Assembly: GCA_032160165.1 (NCBI GenBank)
Contig: JAVHWA010000086.1
Location: 1-18,871 of the forward strand
Length of the DNA: 18,871 nucleotides
Reading direction: 5' to 3'
Source: QHXM01 sp032160165
GTDB lineage: Bacteria; Acidobacteriota; Blastocatellia; Pyrinomonadales; Pyrinomonadaceae
The notes under the pieces: model-generated
Told to the model about the DNA's origin: nothing
Databases searched by the model: none
Seen by the model: only the letters and a program-made list of their open reading frames with translations
Shown: one piece after another, positions 1 to 7,975 of the stretch
How the letters are laid out: every line of letters begins with the position of its first letter
Numbering within the stretch: position 1 is the first letter of the stretch
Translations under genes and position numbers: made by a program

Positions 1-224
1 CTCTGGCGCTAGCCCGCGTCGAGCCGAGCACGGTCGCAGTTTACATTTACCTGCAACCGCTGATCGCCTTTGCACTGGCGCCATTGATCCTCAACGAGGC
101 GTGGAACCCCAGAACCTGGCTGGCGTCAGTGCTTATCTTTTCCGGCGTGGCCCTCGGCACGTGGGGGGTCCGCAGTCACGCGATCGAAGAGGTGGCAGAA
201 CATCCAGAAGCGCTGGGACACTAG
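1..224 (+). CDS. EamA/DMT-family transporter, C-terminal fragment
   Basis: Only the last 73 codons lie in the window (reading frame begins at base 3, stop TAG at 222-224). The fragment shows two hydrophobic segments typical of the end of a ten-helix drug/metabolite transporter: one beginning VAVYIYLQPLIAFALAP and one WLASVLIFSGVALGTWG. The stretch ARVEPSTVAVYIYLQPL closely resembles the conserved ninth helix of EamA proteins, where a small-residue pattern precedes Y-LQP. EamA proteins export or import small metabolites across the inner membrane; the substrate cannot be predicted from this fragment. A short hydrophilic tail follows the last helix. The next gene is on the opposite strand, so this is the end of its transcription unit. 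Confidence 0.85.
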   Translation, partial: LALARVEPSTVAVYIYLQPLIAFALAPLILNEAWNPRTWLASVLIFSGVALGTWGVRSHAIEEVAEHPEALGH

Positions 225-290
225 TAGCGTGACCTTGATTGTGGGAAGTGGTGTAGTTTGAAGTTTCGCTCGATGTAAGCCCGCCATCCG

Positions 291-307
291 CCGCGCCAAA
301 GGCGCGG
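291..307. other. Short GC-rich hairpin downstream of the transporter
   Basis: A perfect 7-bp inverted repeat, CCGCGCC / GGCGCGG, with an AAA loop, lies 67 bases after the transporter stop. It is followed by AATAGCTTT rather than a run of T, so it is at best a weak terminator on the plus strand. Confidence 0.35.
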
Positions 308-368
308 AATAGCTTTAAGAGCCGACAGTTTTATTACGCGCCTGCAGCGCGCGATAATTCGAGACGCG

Positions 369-400
369 AACAGCCTGGGCCACGGGTGGCCCAGGCTGTT
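369..400. terminator. Perfect 14-bp inverted repeat between convergent genes
   Basis: Bases 369-382 and 387-400 are perfect reverse complements around a four-base CGGG loop. The element sits between the converging ends of the transporter (+) and the FtsH-like gene (-), the usual place for a bidirectional terminator. No T run follows on either strand, so Rho-independent action is not certain. A processing or mRNA 3'-end protection hairpin is the alternative. Confidence 0.5.
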
Positions 401-433
401 GCATTTCGCGCCCTTGGCGCTCTCAAGCGGGGC

Positions 434-2224
434 CTACGCTGCCTGGATAGACACGTTCACTCCGAAACACTCGTGAATCTCGTCGGCTTCGAGCGTGTCG
501 CGGTCCATCAATCCTTCTACCAGGCGGCCGATAGAGTCGCGCTCACCATCAACAACGTCGAGGGCGCGTTGCATCTGCGCGACGATTATCTCGTTGGTCG
601 CAAGCTCTACCCGGTCAAGCAGGGATTGACTGCGTGCGTCTTCGGGCTTGCCCAGATGAATCGGACCTAGCGGGCTCATCCCAAATTCGGTGACCATTTT
701 TCGCGCGATCTCGACGGCACGTTCGATATCGTTGGAAGCTCCGGCGGTCATAGTGTTGAGAAGGAGTTGTTCCGCCGCTCGACCACCAAGCAACATCGCG
801 ATTTGATCTTCGAGGTATTCCCGCTTCTTCATCAGGCGGTCTCGTTCGGGCAGCGATTGCGTTACTCCGAGCGCGCGACCGCGCGGAAGTATCGATACCT
901 TGTGAATAGGATCGCCGTTCTTGACGGCCAGCCCTACAGCAACGTGTCCCGCTTCATGAATGGCTGTGGCGTAGCGCTCTTCCTCGTCCATCATGAAGCC
1001 TTGACGCTCCGCGCCCATCAGTATCTTGTCTCGCGCGTATTCGACGTGAGGCCGCGCGATCGCGTCTGCGTTGTCGCGAGTGGCAGCGATCGCTGCTTCA
1101 TTCAACAAATTTGCCAGGTCAGCTCCAGAGAAACCAGGAGTGCCGCGTGCGATCCAGCGTAGATCGAGACCGGCTTCCAGTTTCAGATCACGAGCATGAA
1201 CTTTGAGGATCTCTTCGCGTCCCCCGGCATCTGCCAGGTTGACTGCAACTTCCCGATCGAAGCGTCCCGGTCTTGTTAGCGCGCTGTCGAGAATGTCCGG
1301 CCGGTTTGTGGATGCGATCACAACCATTCCGTTATGCTGGTCGAAGCCGTCCATTTCAACCAGGAGTTGGTTCAACGTCTGGTCCTGATCGGCGGACGCG
1401 GAATCGTTGCTGCGACCACGTTGGCGACCCAGGGCGTCGATTTCATCGATGAATACGACGCAGGGAGAGAGTTTTCGAGCTTCGGCGAAAAGCCGACGAA
1501 CGCGCGCCGCACCCATGCCCGCAAACTTCTCCTGAAAGCTGGAGCCGGCAACTGAGAGAAAAGGCGCGCCGGCTTCGTTGGCTGCGGCCCGCGCGAGAAG
1601 CGTCTTGCCAGTCCCCGGAGGGCCTGAGAGTAGGATGCCTCTGGGCGCGCGTCCTCCCAGCCTTCCAAACTTCAATGGGTCGCGCAGGAACTCAATGGTC
1701 TCGGAAAGCTCCGCCTTCGCTTCATCAACTCCCGCAACATCGATGAATGTCACCGACTGCTTGCCGCTGCCGTCCACAACGGCAAAGTCGCCACCGCGAC
1801 CGCCCATGCTGGCGTACACTCGCCAAACGACAAAGCCCAGCACGGCGCAAGTCAGAAGCGGAATCATCCAGGTAAGTATGGTTGAAAAGGCGCTTGGCTT
1901 CAGCGAACGAAACTCGACCGGCAGGTTATTCTTCGCGAAAACGCTGACGATCTCGTTCTGGGTCGCTGGGTTGGTTACGATCGCCTGAGAGGTCGAGCCA
2001 TCGCGCATCGTGACGATCAAAGTCTCGTCGTCAATTTGGAGGGCGGTGGCCGCGCTCGTCTCGCCAAGCGTGCGCAACTGCGTCGAGTTAATCTGCTGGA
2101 TCATGGGCTGGCGGCGGCTAAACACCATGACACACGCCACAACCAGAACCACCAACAGAAAGCTTGCCAAGATTAGACCAGACTTCGAGACACGGGGAAT
2201 GAGACGGGGCAACGGGGATGGCAT
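434..2224 (-). CDS. ftsH: FtsH-type membrane AAA+ zinc metalloprotease
   Basis: 596 residues from the chosen ATG. FtsH proteins form inner-membrane hexamers that use ATP to extract and degrade membrane and short-lived cytosolic proteins. Visible in order are TM1 (about 17-36), a small periplasmic domain, TM2 (about 115-136), Walker A GPPGTGKT (201-208), Walker B VVFIDE (256-261), the second region of homology with RPGRFDR, the zinc site HEAGH (423-427), and the third-ligand region GASNDIE with Asp near 499. The start at 2224 is preferred because GGAG lies seven bases upstream; an in-frame ATG 57 bases earlier lacks a clear ribosome site. The pore-loop segment reads SSFQEKFAG where typical FtsH has FVEMFVG, so this may be a divergent second paralogue rather than the main housekeeping copy. 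Family assignment is very secure; the symbol is less so. Confidence 0.95.
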   Translation of the reverse strand: MPSPLPRLIPRVSKSGLILASFLLVVLVVACVMVFSRRQPMIQQINSTQLRTLGETSAATALQIDDETLIVTMRDGSTSQAIVTNPATQNEIVSVFAKNNLPVEFRSLKPSAFSTILTWMIPLLTCAVLGFVVWRVYASMGGRGGDFAVVDGSGKQSVTFIDVAGVDEAKAELSETIEFLRDPLKFGRLGGRAPRGILLSGPPGTGKTLLARAAANEAGAPFLSVAGSSFQEKFAGMGAARVRRLFAEARKLSPCVVFIDEIDALGRQRGRSNDSASADQDQTLNQLLVEMDGFDQHNGMVVIASTNRPDILDSALTRPGRFDREVAVNLADAGGREEILKVHARDLKLEAGLDLRWIARGTPGFSGADLANLLNEAAIAATRDNADAIARPHVEYARDKILMGAERQGFMMDEEERYATAIHEAGHVAVGLAVKNGDPIHKVSILPRGRALGVTQSLPERDRLMKKREYLEDQIAMLLGGRAAEQLLLNTMTAGASNDIERAVEIARKMVTEFGMSPLGPIHLGKPEDARSQSLLDRVELATNEIIVAQMQRALDVVDGERDSIGRLVEGLMDRDTLEADEIHECFGVNVSIQAA

Positions 2225-2754
2225 GACTAATCTCCAGATGGACGCGTGGCACAATAGGGGAAGTCCACGGTCAACCTTCAAAGCAAAGATTTACAAAGAA
2301 TCGAGTTAGATTGTTACGGAACCGGACGCAGACCCACTCGCTGGAAGCGGCGTGCAGGTTCTTCTAAGCGCGTCTGTCGTTGGGGACGGCGACGCTTTGT
2401 GTACTTTACCAGCGCTTCGATCCGTAAGTCCAGCGAGAGATGACTAATTCCTGTATTCGCCTTCACACTTTTACCCATACCGCCGCCTCAACGTCGAACA
2501 GGTCTCCTCAGTGGATCGCCAGTCTGCCCTGATTCGAAACACCTGTCCAGAGTTTCTCATGCTGGGTTTTGATACGGATCTCGGTCTAAATCCATCGCTG
2601 TCTGGCCGATCCGTTGAGCGGATTAGAACTTAACCTTCCAGCTCTCACAAGCTTAGCTCGATTGTCGGGGTGTTTCCGATCTGCTGGCATGACCGTTGCT
2701 CTAGATACTAACCAGCGGAAGTCAATTTGCGACGTTCATAAGGAGAGCAAACAC
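2225..2754. other. Non-coding region between FtsH and the microprotein genes
   Basis: About 530 bases separate the divergent FtsH-like gene and the first 48-residue membrane protein gene. No convincing coding frame, hairpin, tandem repeat or RNA gene was recognised on either strand. It must contain the promoters for both directions, but no hexamer pair stood out enough to call. AAGGAGAG at 2740-2747 is the ribosome site of the gene at 2755. Confidence 0.5.
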
Positions 2755-2901
2755 ATGTTGTGGACAATTTTGGTGGTTCTTTTGATACTTTGGTTGATCG
2801 GTGCTATCGGCGGAATTGGCGGTGGCTTTATTCACCTGCTGTTGGTCGTTGCGCTGGTGGTTTTGGTCATCAATCTGCTCACAGGCCGTCGCACGGTCTA
2901 G
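2755..2901 (+). CDS. Lmo0937-family small membrane protein, copy 1
   Basis: A 48-residue protein beginning MLWTILVVLLILWLIGAIGG and ending LLTGRRTV. It has two hydrophobic helices (about 2-18 and 26-43) joined by a glycine-rich turn (GGIGGG), and a basic C-terminus. This matches the short Lmo0937-type membrane protein family, whose function is not known; members are often linked to envelope stress. The ATG is preceded by AAGGAGAG at suitable spacing. The same reading frame is open upstream to 2614, but the ribosome site and the second copy show that translation starts here. The protein is identical to copy 2, which starts 100 bases after this stop. Confidence 0.85.
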   Translation: MLWTILVVLLILWLIGAIGGIGGGFIHLLLVVALVVLVINLLTGRRTV

Positions 2902-2914
2902 CTGGCAATCGTGA

Positions 2915-2935
2915 AGGTAACCCCGACAGTTACCT
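2915..2935. other. Hairpin between the two microprotein genes
   Basis: A 7-bp inverted repeat (AGGTAAC / GTTACCT) with a seven-base loop lies just after copy 1. A second small hairpin (GAGCC / GGCTC, 2966-2981) lies before copy 2. Neither has a T run, so they are not intrinsic terminators; they might tune the expression of copy 2. Confidence 0.3.
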
Positions 2936-3001
2936 GGCTAGCGGGTTCATAGGGGGGTCGGGCTAGAGCCTTACGAGGCTCCAACAAAGGAGGATGCGAG
3001 T

Positions 3002-3148
3002 ATGTTGTGGACAATCTTGGTAGTGCTTTTGATACTTTGGCTGATCGGTGCTATCGGCGGAATCGGCGGTGGCTTTATCCATCTGCTGTTGGTCGTGGCG
3101 CTGGTGGTTTTGGTGATCAATCTGCTCACTGGGCGGCGGACGGTCTAG
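3002..3148 (+). CDS. Lmo0937-family small membrane protein, copy 2
   Basis: A 48-residue, two-helix membrane protein with exactly the same amino-acid sequence as copy 1. Its ATG follows a strong AAAGGAGG ribosome site eight bases upstream. Comparing codons, 13 of 48 differ from copy 1 and every difference is synonymous (for example GTT/GTG, CGT/CGG, CGC/CGG). The pair is therefore an old duplication kept identical by selection on the protein, not a recent copy. The spacing and the shared terminator suggest one transcript with copy 1. Function is unknown; a small envelope or stress membrane peptide is the family-level expectation. Confidence 0.85.
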   Translation: MLWTILVVLLILWLIGAIGGIGGGFIHLLLVVALVVLVINLLTGRRTV

Positions 3149-3173
3149 CAAACAGAATCAAGCCAACACGGAA

Positions 3174-3207
3174 ACGGGCGGAGTGCTTCTCCGCCCGTTC
3201 TCTTTTT
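3174..3207 (+). terminator. Intrinsic terminator of the microprotein pair
   Basis: A perfect 10-bp stem, ACGGGCGGAG (3174-3183) and CTCCGCCCGT (3189-3198), with loop TGCTT, followed by TCTCTTTTT. It lies 25 bases after copy 2 and directly next to the stop of the convergent M14 gene. On the minus strand the tail is not T-rich, so it mainly serves the plus strand. Confidence 0.85.
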
Positions 3208-3208
3208 G

Positions 3209-5029
3209 TCATTCGAAGGGTTTCAGGGAAACTTTCAGCGGAGAGATTACTCGGCCGACCGGATACAGGTTAAGCTGTTGATCCCAGTACGGCGAGCGCT
3301 CGTAGAAGAAATTGAGTCTCGCGGCCGGGCTAGCCGCAAACTTCGGGTCGCTCGCAACTCTAGCCTCAAACTCTCGACGCAGGTTTTCATCTTTGGCCAA
3401 CATCTCCCGCGCTAACTTCTCCAGTACGTAATCCTCACCGTACTCTTTCTCTTCGAAGGTCGCGTTGAAAAACCCCCAGGCAAGAAACGAGTCGGGAGAT
3501 TCGGGTTCGAGCAGGTGCACGGCGACATTCCCGGCGGGCTGCGCGACGGGCACGATGACAGACCCTTCGGGAAAAGTCCTTCGTTCATGGATGGGCCTGG
3601 CCTTGAAACTCGGCAAAGTGTGTCCTTCAAACGGAGTCGAGGCAAATTTCACGTCGGTGAAACGATAACTCTCGATTTCAATTGTTTCGGCACGCGCGAG
3701 TCGTTGCATCTTCAGACCGTGCGCCGCAAGGACCTCGATCACCCGCTTCCACTGTGGTGGGACGATGTAGAAAATGGGCGGAGAGACGGCGGCGGCAACT
3801 CGGCTCTCATCATAAAATGGAACGTTGACATCGAGCGGCTCCGTACCAAATATCACTCGCATCGTTCCAGATACTTCGCTCAATTCGGTGCGCGATTGCA
3901 CGCTTTTGAAGAGGAGCGGCTTTGGCTTGTCTGTTAGTTCGATCTTCAGCGGATATCTCCTGGCAGGATCGTAACTACGGCCGGCTGCGATCGTCGCCTC
4001 GTCTGCTTCACGGACGGCTTGTCGCAGTTTTTCCGGATTCCGGTTGAGTTCTTCGAGCGTGTACCTCAACAGATCATAGGTGCCGCGTACACGAGTACGA
4101 TAGTCCTTGAGCATGTGCGTCTCGATGGTAATGCCGGGCCGATTACGAATCGTCGCATAGCCGGTTGAGAACCTCGGCGGCATTACAAACCCATCCAGCC
4201 CTTTCGAGAGGTCACGATTATCGCGAAACGTGACGTACTGGGACAACAGATTGCCCGCACGTTCCGTGGCGGGGAAGATTCTTCCATCGAACGCTTCCTG
4301 CATCCACGCAAGTATTGGCGCGGGCATGTGTTCATGATGCTCGTAGATGTAGGTTATGTTGTAACGAAAGTCGGCGCCGTCGGTTACATGGCAATCAATC
4401 AAGAGATCGGGAGCCCACTCGCTCCAGAGGTTCAGCCAAGCCCTCGTTTCCGGTGCGTCGGCCTTCATGTAATCACGATTCAGATTCAGATTCGTCGATG
4501 TCACTCTCCAGCCCATCTTTTCAGGACCATTCTGGTTAAGCCGATTGAATGGTCCGAAGCGCTCGTGTCCATCGGTGTTGTAGATCGGTATAAAAAGAAT
4601 CACTGCACGATCGAGCAGCCCTGCCCGCGTTTTTGTAATTGCGATATCCCGCAGCAGCGCGAAGCCGGCATCCTTTCCATCCGATTCTCCCGGATGAATG
4701 CACGCTTGAATGAGCAGTACAACTTTGCCCGCCCTTCTCGCTGCGCTGGGAGTAAATGTGTTTCCAGTTGATGCCACTAACAACGGCAGTCCGCGCCCCT
4801 CGCCGCTTCGGCCGAACGTTTTGAAGCGGATTAGCGGTGAGGCGGCTGCCAGTTTTCGCGAATACGCTACCGTTTCAGTGTAAGGAGGGGTCTCGCGATA
4901 GTCGGTCTTTTCGGCGACGGTTTGCCACTGGGCAGGAACGGGGGGTGGTGTATCTTGTGCCATGGTGTGATCAAACTGCAGCGTGAATGCCAGGACGATG
5001 CCGGTCAGCAGCGCGTACATACGAATCAT
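3209..5029 (-). CDS. Secreted M14-family zinc carboxypeptidase-like protein
   Basis: 606 residues with an N-terminal signal peptide (hydrophobic core about 5-18, then HTMAQ near 21-25), so export to the periplasm or outside is likely. The M14 fold is shown by the zinc motif HPGE (His112, Glu115), the substrate-binding pair Asn184-Arg185 in NLNRDYMK, the third zinc ligand His214 in LIDCHVTDGAD, and the catalytic Glu303 in ITIETHML. M14 enzymes remove C-terminal residues or cleave cell-wall peptides; this subfamily's substrate is not predictable here. The C-terminal 270 residues form an extra domain without recognised motifs. The start is backed by AGGAGAG a few bases upstream. It is divergent from a secreted M1 aminopeptidase, which fits a peptide-scavenging role. 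Confidence 0.9.
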   Translation of the reverse strand: MIRMYALLTGIVLAFTLQFDHTMAQDTPPPVPAQWQTVAEKTDYRETPPYTETVAYSRKLAAASPLIRFKTFGRSGEGRGLPLLVASTGNTFTPSAARRAGKVVLLIQACIHPGESDGKDAGFALLRDIAITKTRAGLLDRAVILFIPIYNTDGHERFGPFNRLNQNGPEKMGWRVTSTNLNLNRDYMKADAPETRAWLNLWSEWAPDLLIDCHVTDGADFRYNITYIYEHHEHMPAPILAWMQEAFDGRIFPATERAGNLLSQYVTFRDNRDLSKGLDGFVMPPRFSTGYATIRNRPGITIETHMLKDYRTRVRGTYDLLRYTLEELNRNPEKLRQAVREADEATIAAGRSYDPARRYPLKIELTDKPKPLLFKSVQSRTELSEVSGTMRVIFGTEPLDVNVPFYDESRVAAAVSPPIFYIVPPQWKRVIEVLAAHGLKMQRLARAETIEIESYRFTDVKFASTPFEGHTLPSFKARPIHERRTFPEGSVIVPVAQPAGNVAVHLLEPESPDSFLAWGFFNATFEEKEYGEDYVLEKLAREMLAKDENLRREFEARVASDPKFAASPAARLNFFYERSPYWDQQLNLYPVGRVISPLKVSLKPFE

Positions 5030-5306
5030 CAGACTCTCCTATCATGCTCGACAATCGGTCGAAGTGGCCGACCGCGCAGCGTGTCTCGACAGCTTGCGGA
5101 GGAATATTACGATGCTCGGCGTTGAATATGAAATAAGTGTGGAGCCATCGCGCGCCGGATCGCAAGTTTCGCGTCTGGCTTCGTCCCATTGCTGCCTTGC
5201 CTCGCGATCCAGGGCGGGCCGAACTTTGCTTTAGCATTTCTTGTAAGGCACAATTGGACGCGAGACAAAAAGATTAGTGCACACGCCACCATCCAGGGAA
5301 GGTTTA

Positions 5307-7253
5307 ATGAGTCTCCGAAACTCCGGCCGCCGTTCTGTCTTATCCGTCTTTCTCCTCTTCTTCCTTCTCGTCGGAATCGGTCCGCCATCTCAAGGCCAGC
5401 GCCGAGGCGCCGGGGCTCGCGGCGGGCCGCGCGAGCCGAAAACAATTCCGCGTCGGCAGCTCGAAGGACCCACTCATAAGAGGCCGGCTCGCACTTACGA
5501 CGTCTTAAACTACACCATCCGCACCCGGTTCGACGTACCGAACCGAACGGTGATAGGCGACGAGACCGTCAGTTTGAAGCCACTTGCCTCGGGTTTCTCT
5601 TCCTTCGATCTCGATGCTTCAGCTATGAAGATCGAAGGCGTCGAACTGGCTGAGAATGGCGCCACGCTCAAATGGACGCAGCCTCCGAATAAGCTGGCCA
5701 TCGCTCTTGACCGCTCATATGAGCCGAACGAAACGATCGCCGTTCGCATTCGATATCGCGCCACTCCCGACCGTGGCATCTATTTCATATCCCCGCTGCG
5801 CAACGCCACAGGACCTCAAAAGCCTGCCCAGATCTGGACCCAGGGAGAGCCCGAAGAGAATCATTATTGGTTCCCCTGCTACGATTTTCCTGATGACAAG
5901 GCGACGAGCGAGCAATACATCACCACGGGCCCGGAGGAAATTGCGATCTCCAACGGCACGCTTGTCGATACCCTTGATAACCCGGACGGCACTCGCACCT
6001 TTCACTGGAGAATGGAGCGCCCATACTCGAGCTATCTCGTGTCGCTGGTTGTCGGTAATTATCTAAAGCTGACAGACACCTATAAGGACATTCCAGTCGA
6101 ATACTACACGTATCGTGGGACTGAAGAGGATGCACGGAGGGCCTTCTCCAAGACGCCGGAGATGATGCGAGTCTTCGCAGAGAAACTCAACTTCGAATTC
6201 CCCTTCAGCAGGTACGCGCAGACAATCGTCGCCAATTTCGTCTTCGGCGGTATGGAGAATATCACCGCCACGACTCACGCAGACACCGAGATCCTCGGCA
6301 GCAATTCGAAAGAGTCCCTATTGTCCAGAGAGAATCTGATATCCCACGAACTCTCGCATTCGTGGTTTGGGGACCTCGTTACCTGCAAGGACTGGTCGGA
6401 GGCATGGCTAAACGAAGGGTTCGCCACGTTCATGGAGGCCGCGTACCGGGAGCATGAGGCGGGACACGACGCCTATTTGGCTGAGATGCGGTCCAGCGCT
6501 TTTCTTTATTTCCTGGAGGATGCCTTCAAATATCGTCGTCCGCTGGTATATCGCCGCTATCAATCGCCTATCGATCTCTTCGACGCGACGCTCTACAAAA
6601 AGGGCGCGCTTGTCCTTCACATGCTGCGTGAGACTGTGGGCGACGAGCCGTTCTGGAAGGCTCTCAACACCTACCTCAGCGAGAATCAGAATAAAGTTGT
6701 TGAGACACGCGATCTGCAAAGGGCGTTTGAAGAGACGACGGGTGAGAAGCTCGACTGGTTTTTCGAGCAGTGGGTATATAAAGCCGGATTCCCGGAGTTG
6801 CGCGTTCGTTCACGCTACGAGCCTCGAACTCGTCAACTGACCCTGAACGTGACACAGACCCAGGTTCCCGATGCGCAAACTCCAGCGGTGTTCCGGCTGC
6901 CGGTGGAAATAGAAATTGAGAGCGCGACCGGCAAACGCACGGAGCGGATACTCATCACCGAACGACAGCAGCGCTTTACTTTCAAGACCGAGGGCAAACC
7001 GTCGCTCATAAGCTTTGACAAGCGCGAGGGCATCCTGAAGAAGCTGGACTTCCCGCCGCCCGGAGGCGGTGTGGCCCGCAAACTTGCGCGCTCTTCTTCC
7101 CGCAGAGTGCACTCGACTGGACTCGCTCTTAGCTCACGCCCGCGCCGGACTATCACTTCGAGCGTGTCGCCGCAAAGAGTGTTCGGCGGAACGTATACAA
7201 CACCGGCGTTGACGGGAAGAGTGCTCGCAAGCGATCGCGGTAGGCAGCCATGA
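5307..7253 (+). CDS. Secreted M1-family zinc aminopeptidase
   Basis: 648 residues from the ATG at 5307, chosen because AGGGAAGG lies just upstream and the product then opens with a clean signal peptide (MSLRNSGRRSVLSVFLLFFL...). A GTG ten codons earlier is possible. M1 enzymes remove N-terminal residues from peptides. Visible are the exopeptidase motif GGMEN (314-318) and the zinc motif HELSH with Glu370 in WLNEGFATF (HExxH-18-E; His347, His351, Glu370, catalytic Glu348). The protein has the N-terminal beta domain, the catalytic domain and a beta-sandwich, but no C-terminal helical repeat domain. From about residue 583 the tail becomes Arg/Ser-rich and unlike the family, and its last 101 bases run antisense over the methyltransferase gene. 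The original C-terminus may have been lost. Confidence 0.92.
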   Translation: MSLRNSGRRSVLSVFLLFFLLVGIGPPSQGQRRGAGARGGPREPKTIPRRQLEGPTHKRPARTYDVLNYTIRTRFDVPNRTVIGDETVSLKPLASGFSSFDLDASAMKIEGVELAENGATLKWTQPPNKLAIALDRSYEPNETIAVRIRYRATPDRGIYFISPLRNATGPQKPAQIWTQGEPEENHYWFPCYDFPDDKATSEQYITTGPEEIAISNGTLVDTLDNPDGTRTFHWRMERPYSSYLVSLVVGNYLKLTDTYKDIPVEYYTYRGTEEDARRAFSKTPEMMRVFAEKLNFEFPFSRYAQTIVANFVFGGMENITATTHADTEILGSNSKESLLSRENLISHELSHSWFGDLVTCKDWSEAWLNEGFATFMEAAYREHEAGHDAYLAEMRSSAFLYFLEDAFKYRRPLVYRRYQSPIDLFDATLYKKGALVLHMLRETVGDEPFWKALNTYLSENQNKVVETRDLQRAFEETTGEKLDWFFEQWVYKAGFPELRVRSRYEPRTRQLTLNVTQTQVPDAQTPAVFRLPVEIEIESATGKRTERILITERQQRFTFKTEGKPSLISFDKREGILKKLDFPPPGGGVARKLARSSSRRVHSTGLALSSRPRRTITSSVSPQRVFGGTYTTPALTGRVLASDRGRQP

Positions 7254-7914
7254 ATGGCTCATGCAGGGTTTCCGGCAGGCGTTCGAAGTAGGGTACTAGT
7301 GTCGTCCCGGCGGTCCACTCTGCCATCTGGTCTGAACTTTGAAGCACGCTCGGATAGACCTTCTCAAACGCTATCACCTCCGTCCCGCCGGCGCCGTAAA
7401 GTAGCTCTGCGTATTCGCTGATCGATAGCACCGGCGAGGAGAGAGACCAGCCATCGAGTGCCGTGCGAAACGGTTCTTCTTCTGCGATTTCTATGATGAG
7501 TGAGTGCGTCGGGTGAGATTGATTTGATGGGAGCTGGACCGCGAGTTGTCCCCCCATACTCACCAGCGAGAGCAAGCGCGGCACCAGGGTGCGATGGTCG
7601 TCCATCCAATGAATCGCCGCGTGCGAAAAGACAAGGTCCCACTGGCCGTAGACACTTTCCATCGTTCGGTTCTCGAAGCGCAACCCGGGACGTGCGTGAC
7701 TACTGGCGCGCGCGAGCATCTCAACAGACGAATCGATTCCGAGCACATCGCTTTCCGGAAGGCTGTCAGCAAGCCTGCGCGTGAGCTCACCGGTGCCACA
7801 TCCGAGATCGAGGACTCGCATGTGGGGACGAATCGTGATCAGCTCCAGGAGGTCTTCGAAAGGGGCAAATCTATCAGATTGGAATTGATGGTACTGGGAA
7901 GGGTTCCAGGGCAT
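7153..7914 (-). CDS. tam: Trans-aconitate 2-methyltransferase-like SAM methyltransferase
   Basis: 253 residues, the usual length of Tam. It opens MPWNPSQYHQFQSDRFAPFE, matching the Tam N-terminus (WNPxxYxxFxxxRxxP), followed by the SAM-binding motif I VLDLGCGTGELT (about 35-46), the acidic motif II end GIDSS, and FSHAAIHWMDDH, which corresponds to the family's N-A-x-L-x-W region. Tam methylates trans-aconitate, an inhibitory by-product of the citrate cycle, in the cytosol; here the substrate is inferred by similarity and could be another small carboxylate. No strong ribosome site precedes the ATG. Its 3' end overlaps the tail of the M1 aminopeptidase gene on the other strand. Confidence 0.8.
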   Translation of the reverse strand: MPWNPSQYHQFQSDRFAPFEDLLELITIRPHMRVLDLGCGTGELTRRLADSLPESDVLGIDSSVEMLARASSHARPGLRFENRTMESVYGQWDLVFSHAAIHWMDDHRTLVPRLLSLVSMGGQLAVQLPSNQSHPTHSLIIEIAEEEPFRTALDGWSLSSPVLSISEYAELLYGAGGTEVIAFEKVYPSVLQSSDQMAEWTAGTTLVPYFERLPETLHEPFMAAYRDRLRALFPSTPVLYTFRRTLFAATRSK

Positions 7915-7939
7915 CTTGGCTGGCGGAGTGCGGGCCCGA

Positions 7940-7963
7940 AGAGCGCTGCCACGTCAGCGCTCT
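7940..7963 (-). terminator. Hairpin between the zinc-ribbon microprotein and tam
   Basis: A 9-bp perfect stem (7940-7948 with 7955-7963; core GAGCGCTG / CAGCGCTC) around a six-base loop. It starts 13 bases beyond the stop of the 55-residue gene on the minus strand. The following sequence (TTCGGGCCC) is not T-rich, so it is a possible but weak terminator or a processing hairpin upstream of tam. Confidence 0.45.
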
Positions 7964-7975
7964 CCAAATCCACCT

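Noticed and set aside
2225..2754. A structured RNA or riboswitch upstream of the microprotein genes
   Set aside because: No clear conserved stem or terminator-like pair was visible by eye; a covariance search would be needed to claim one.
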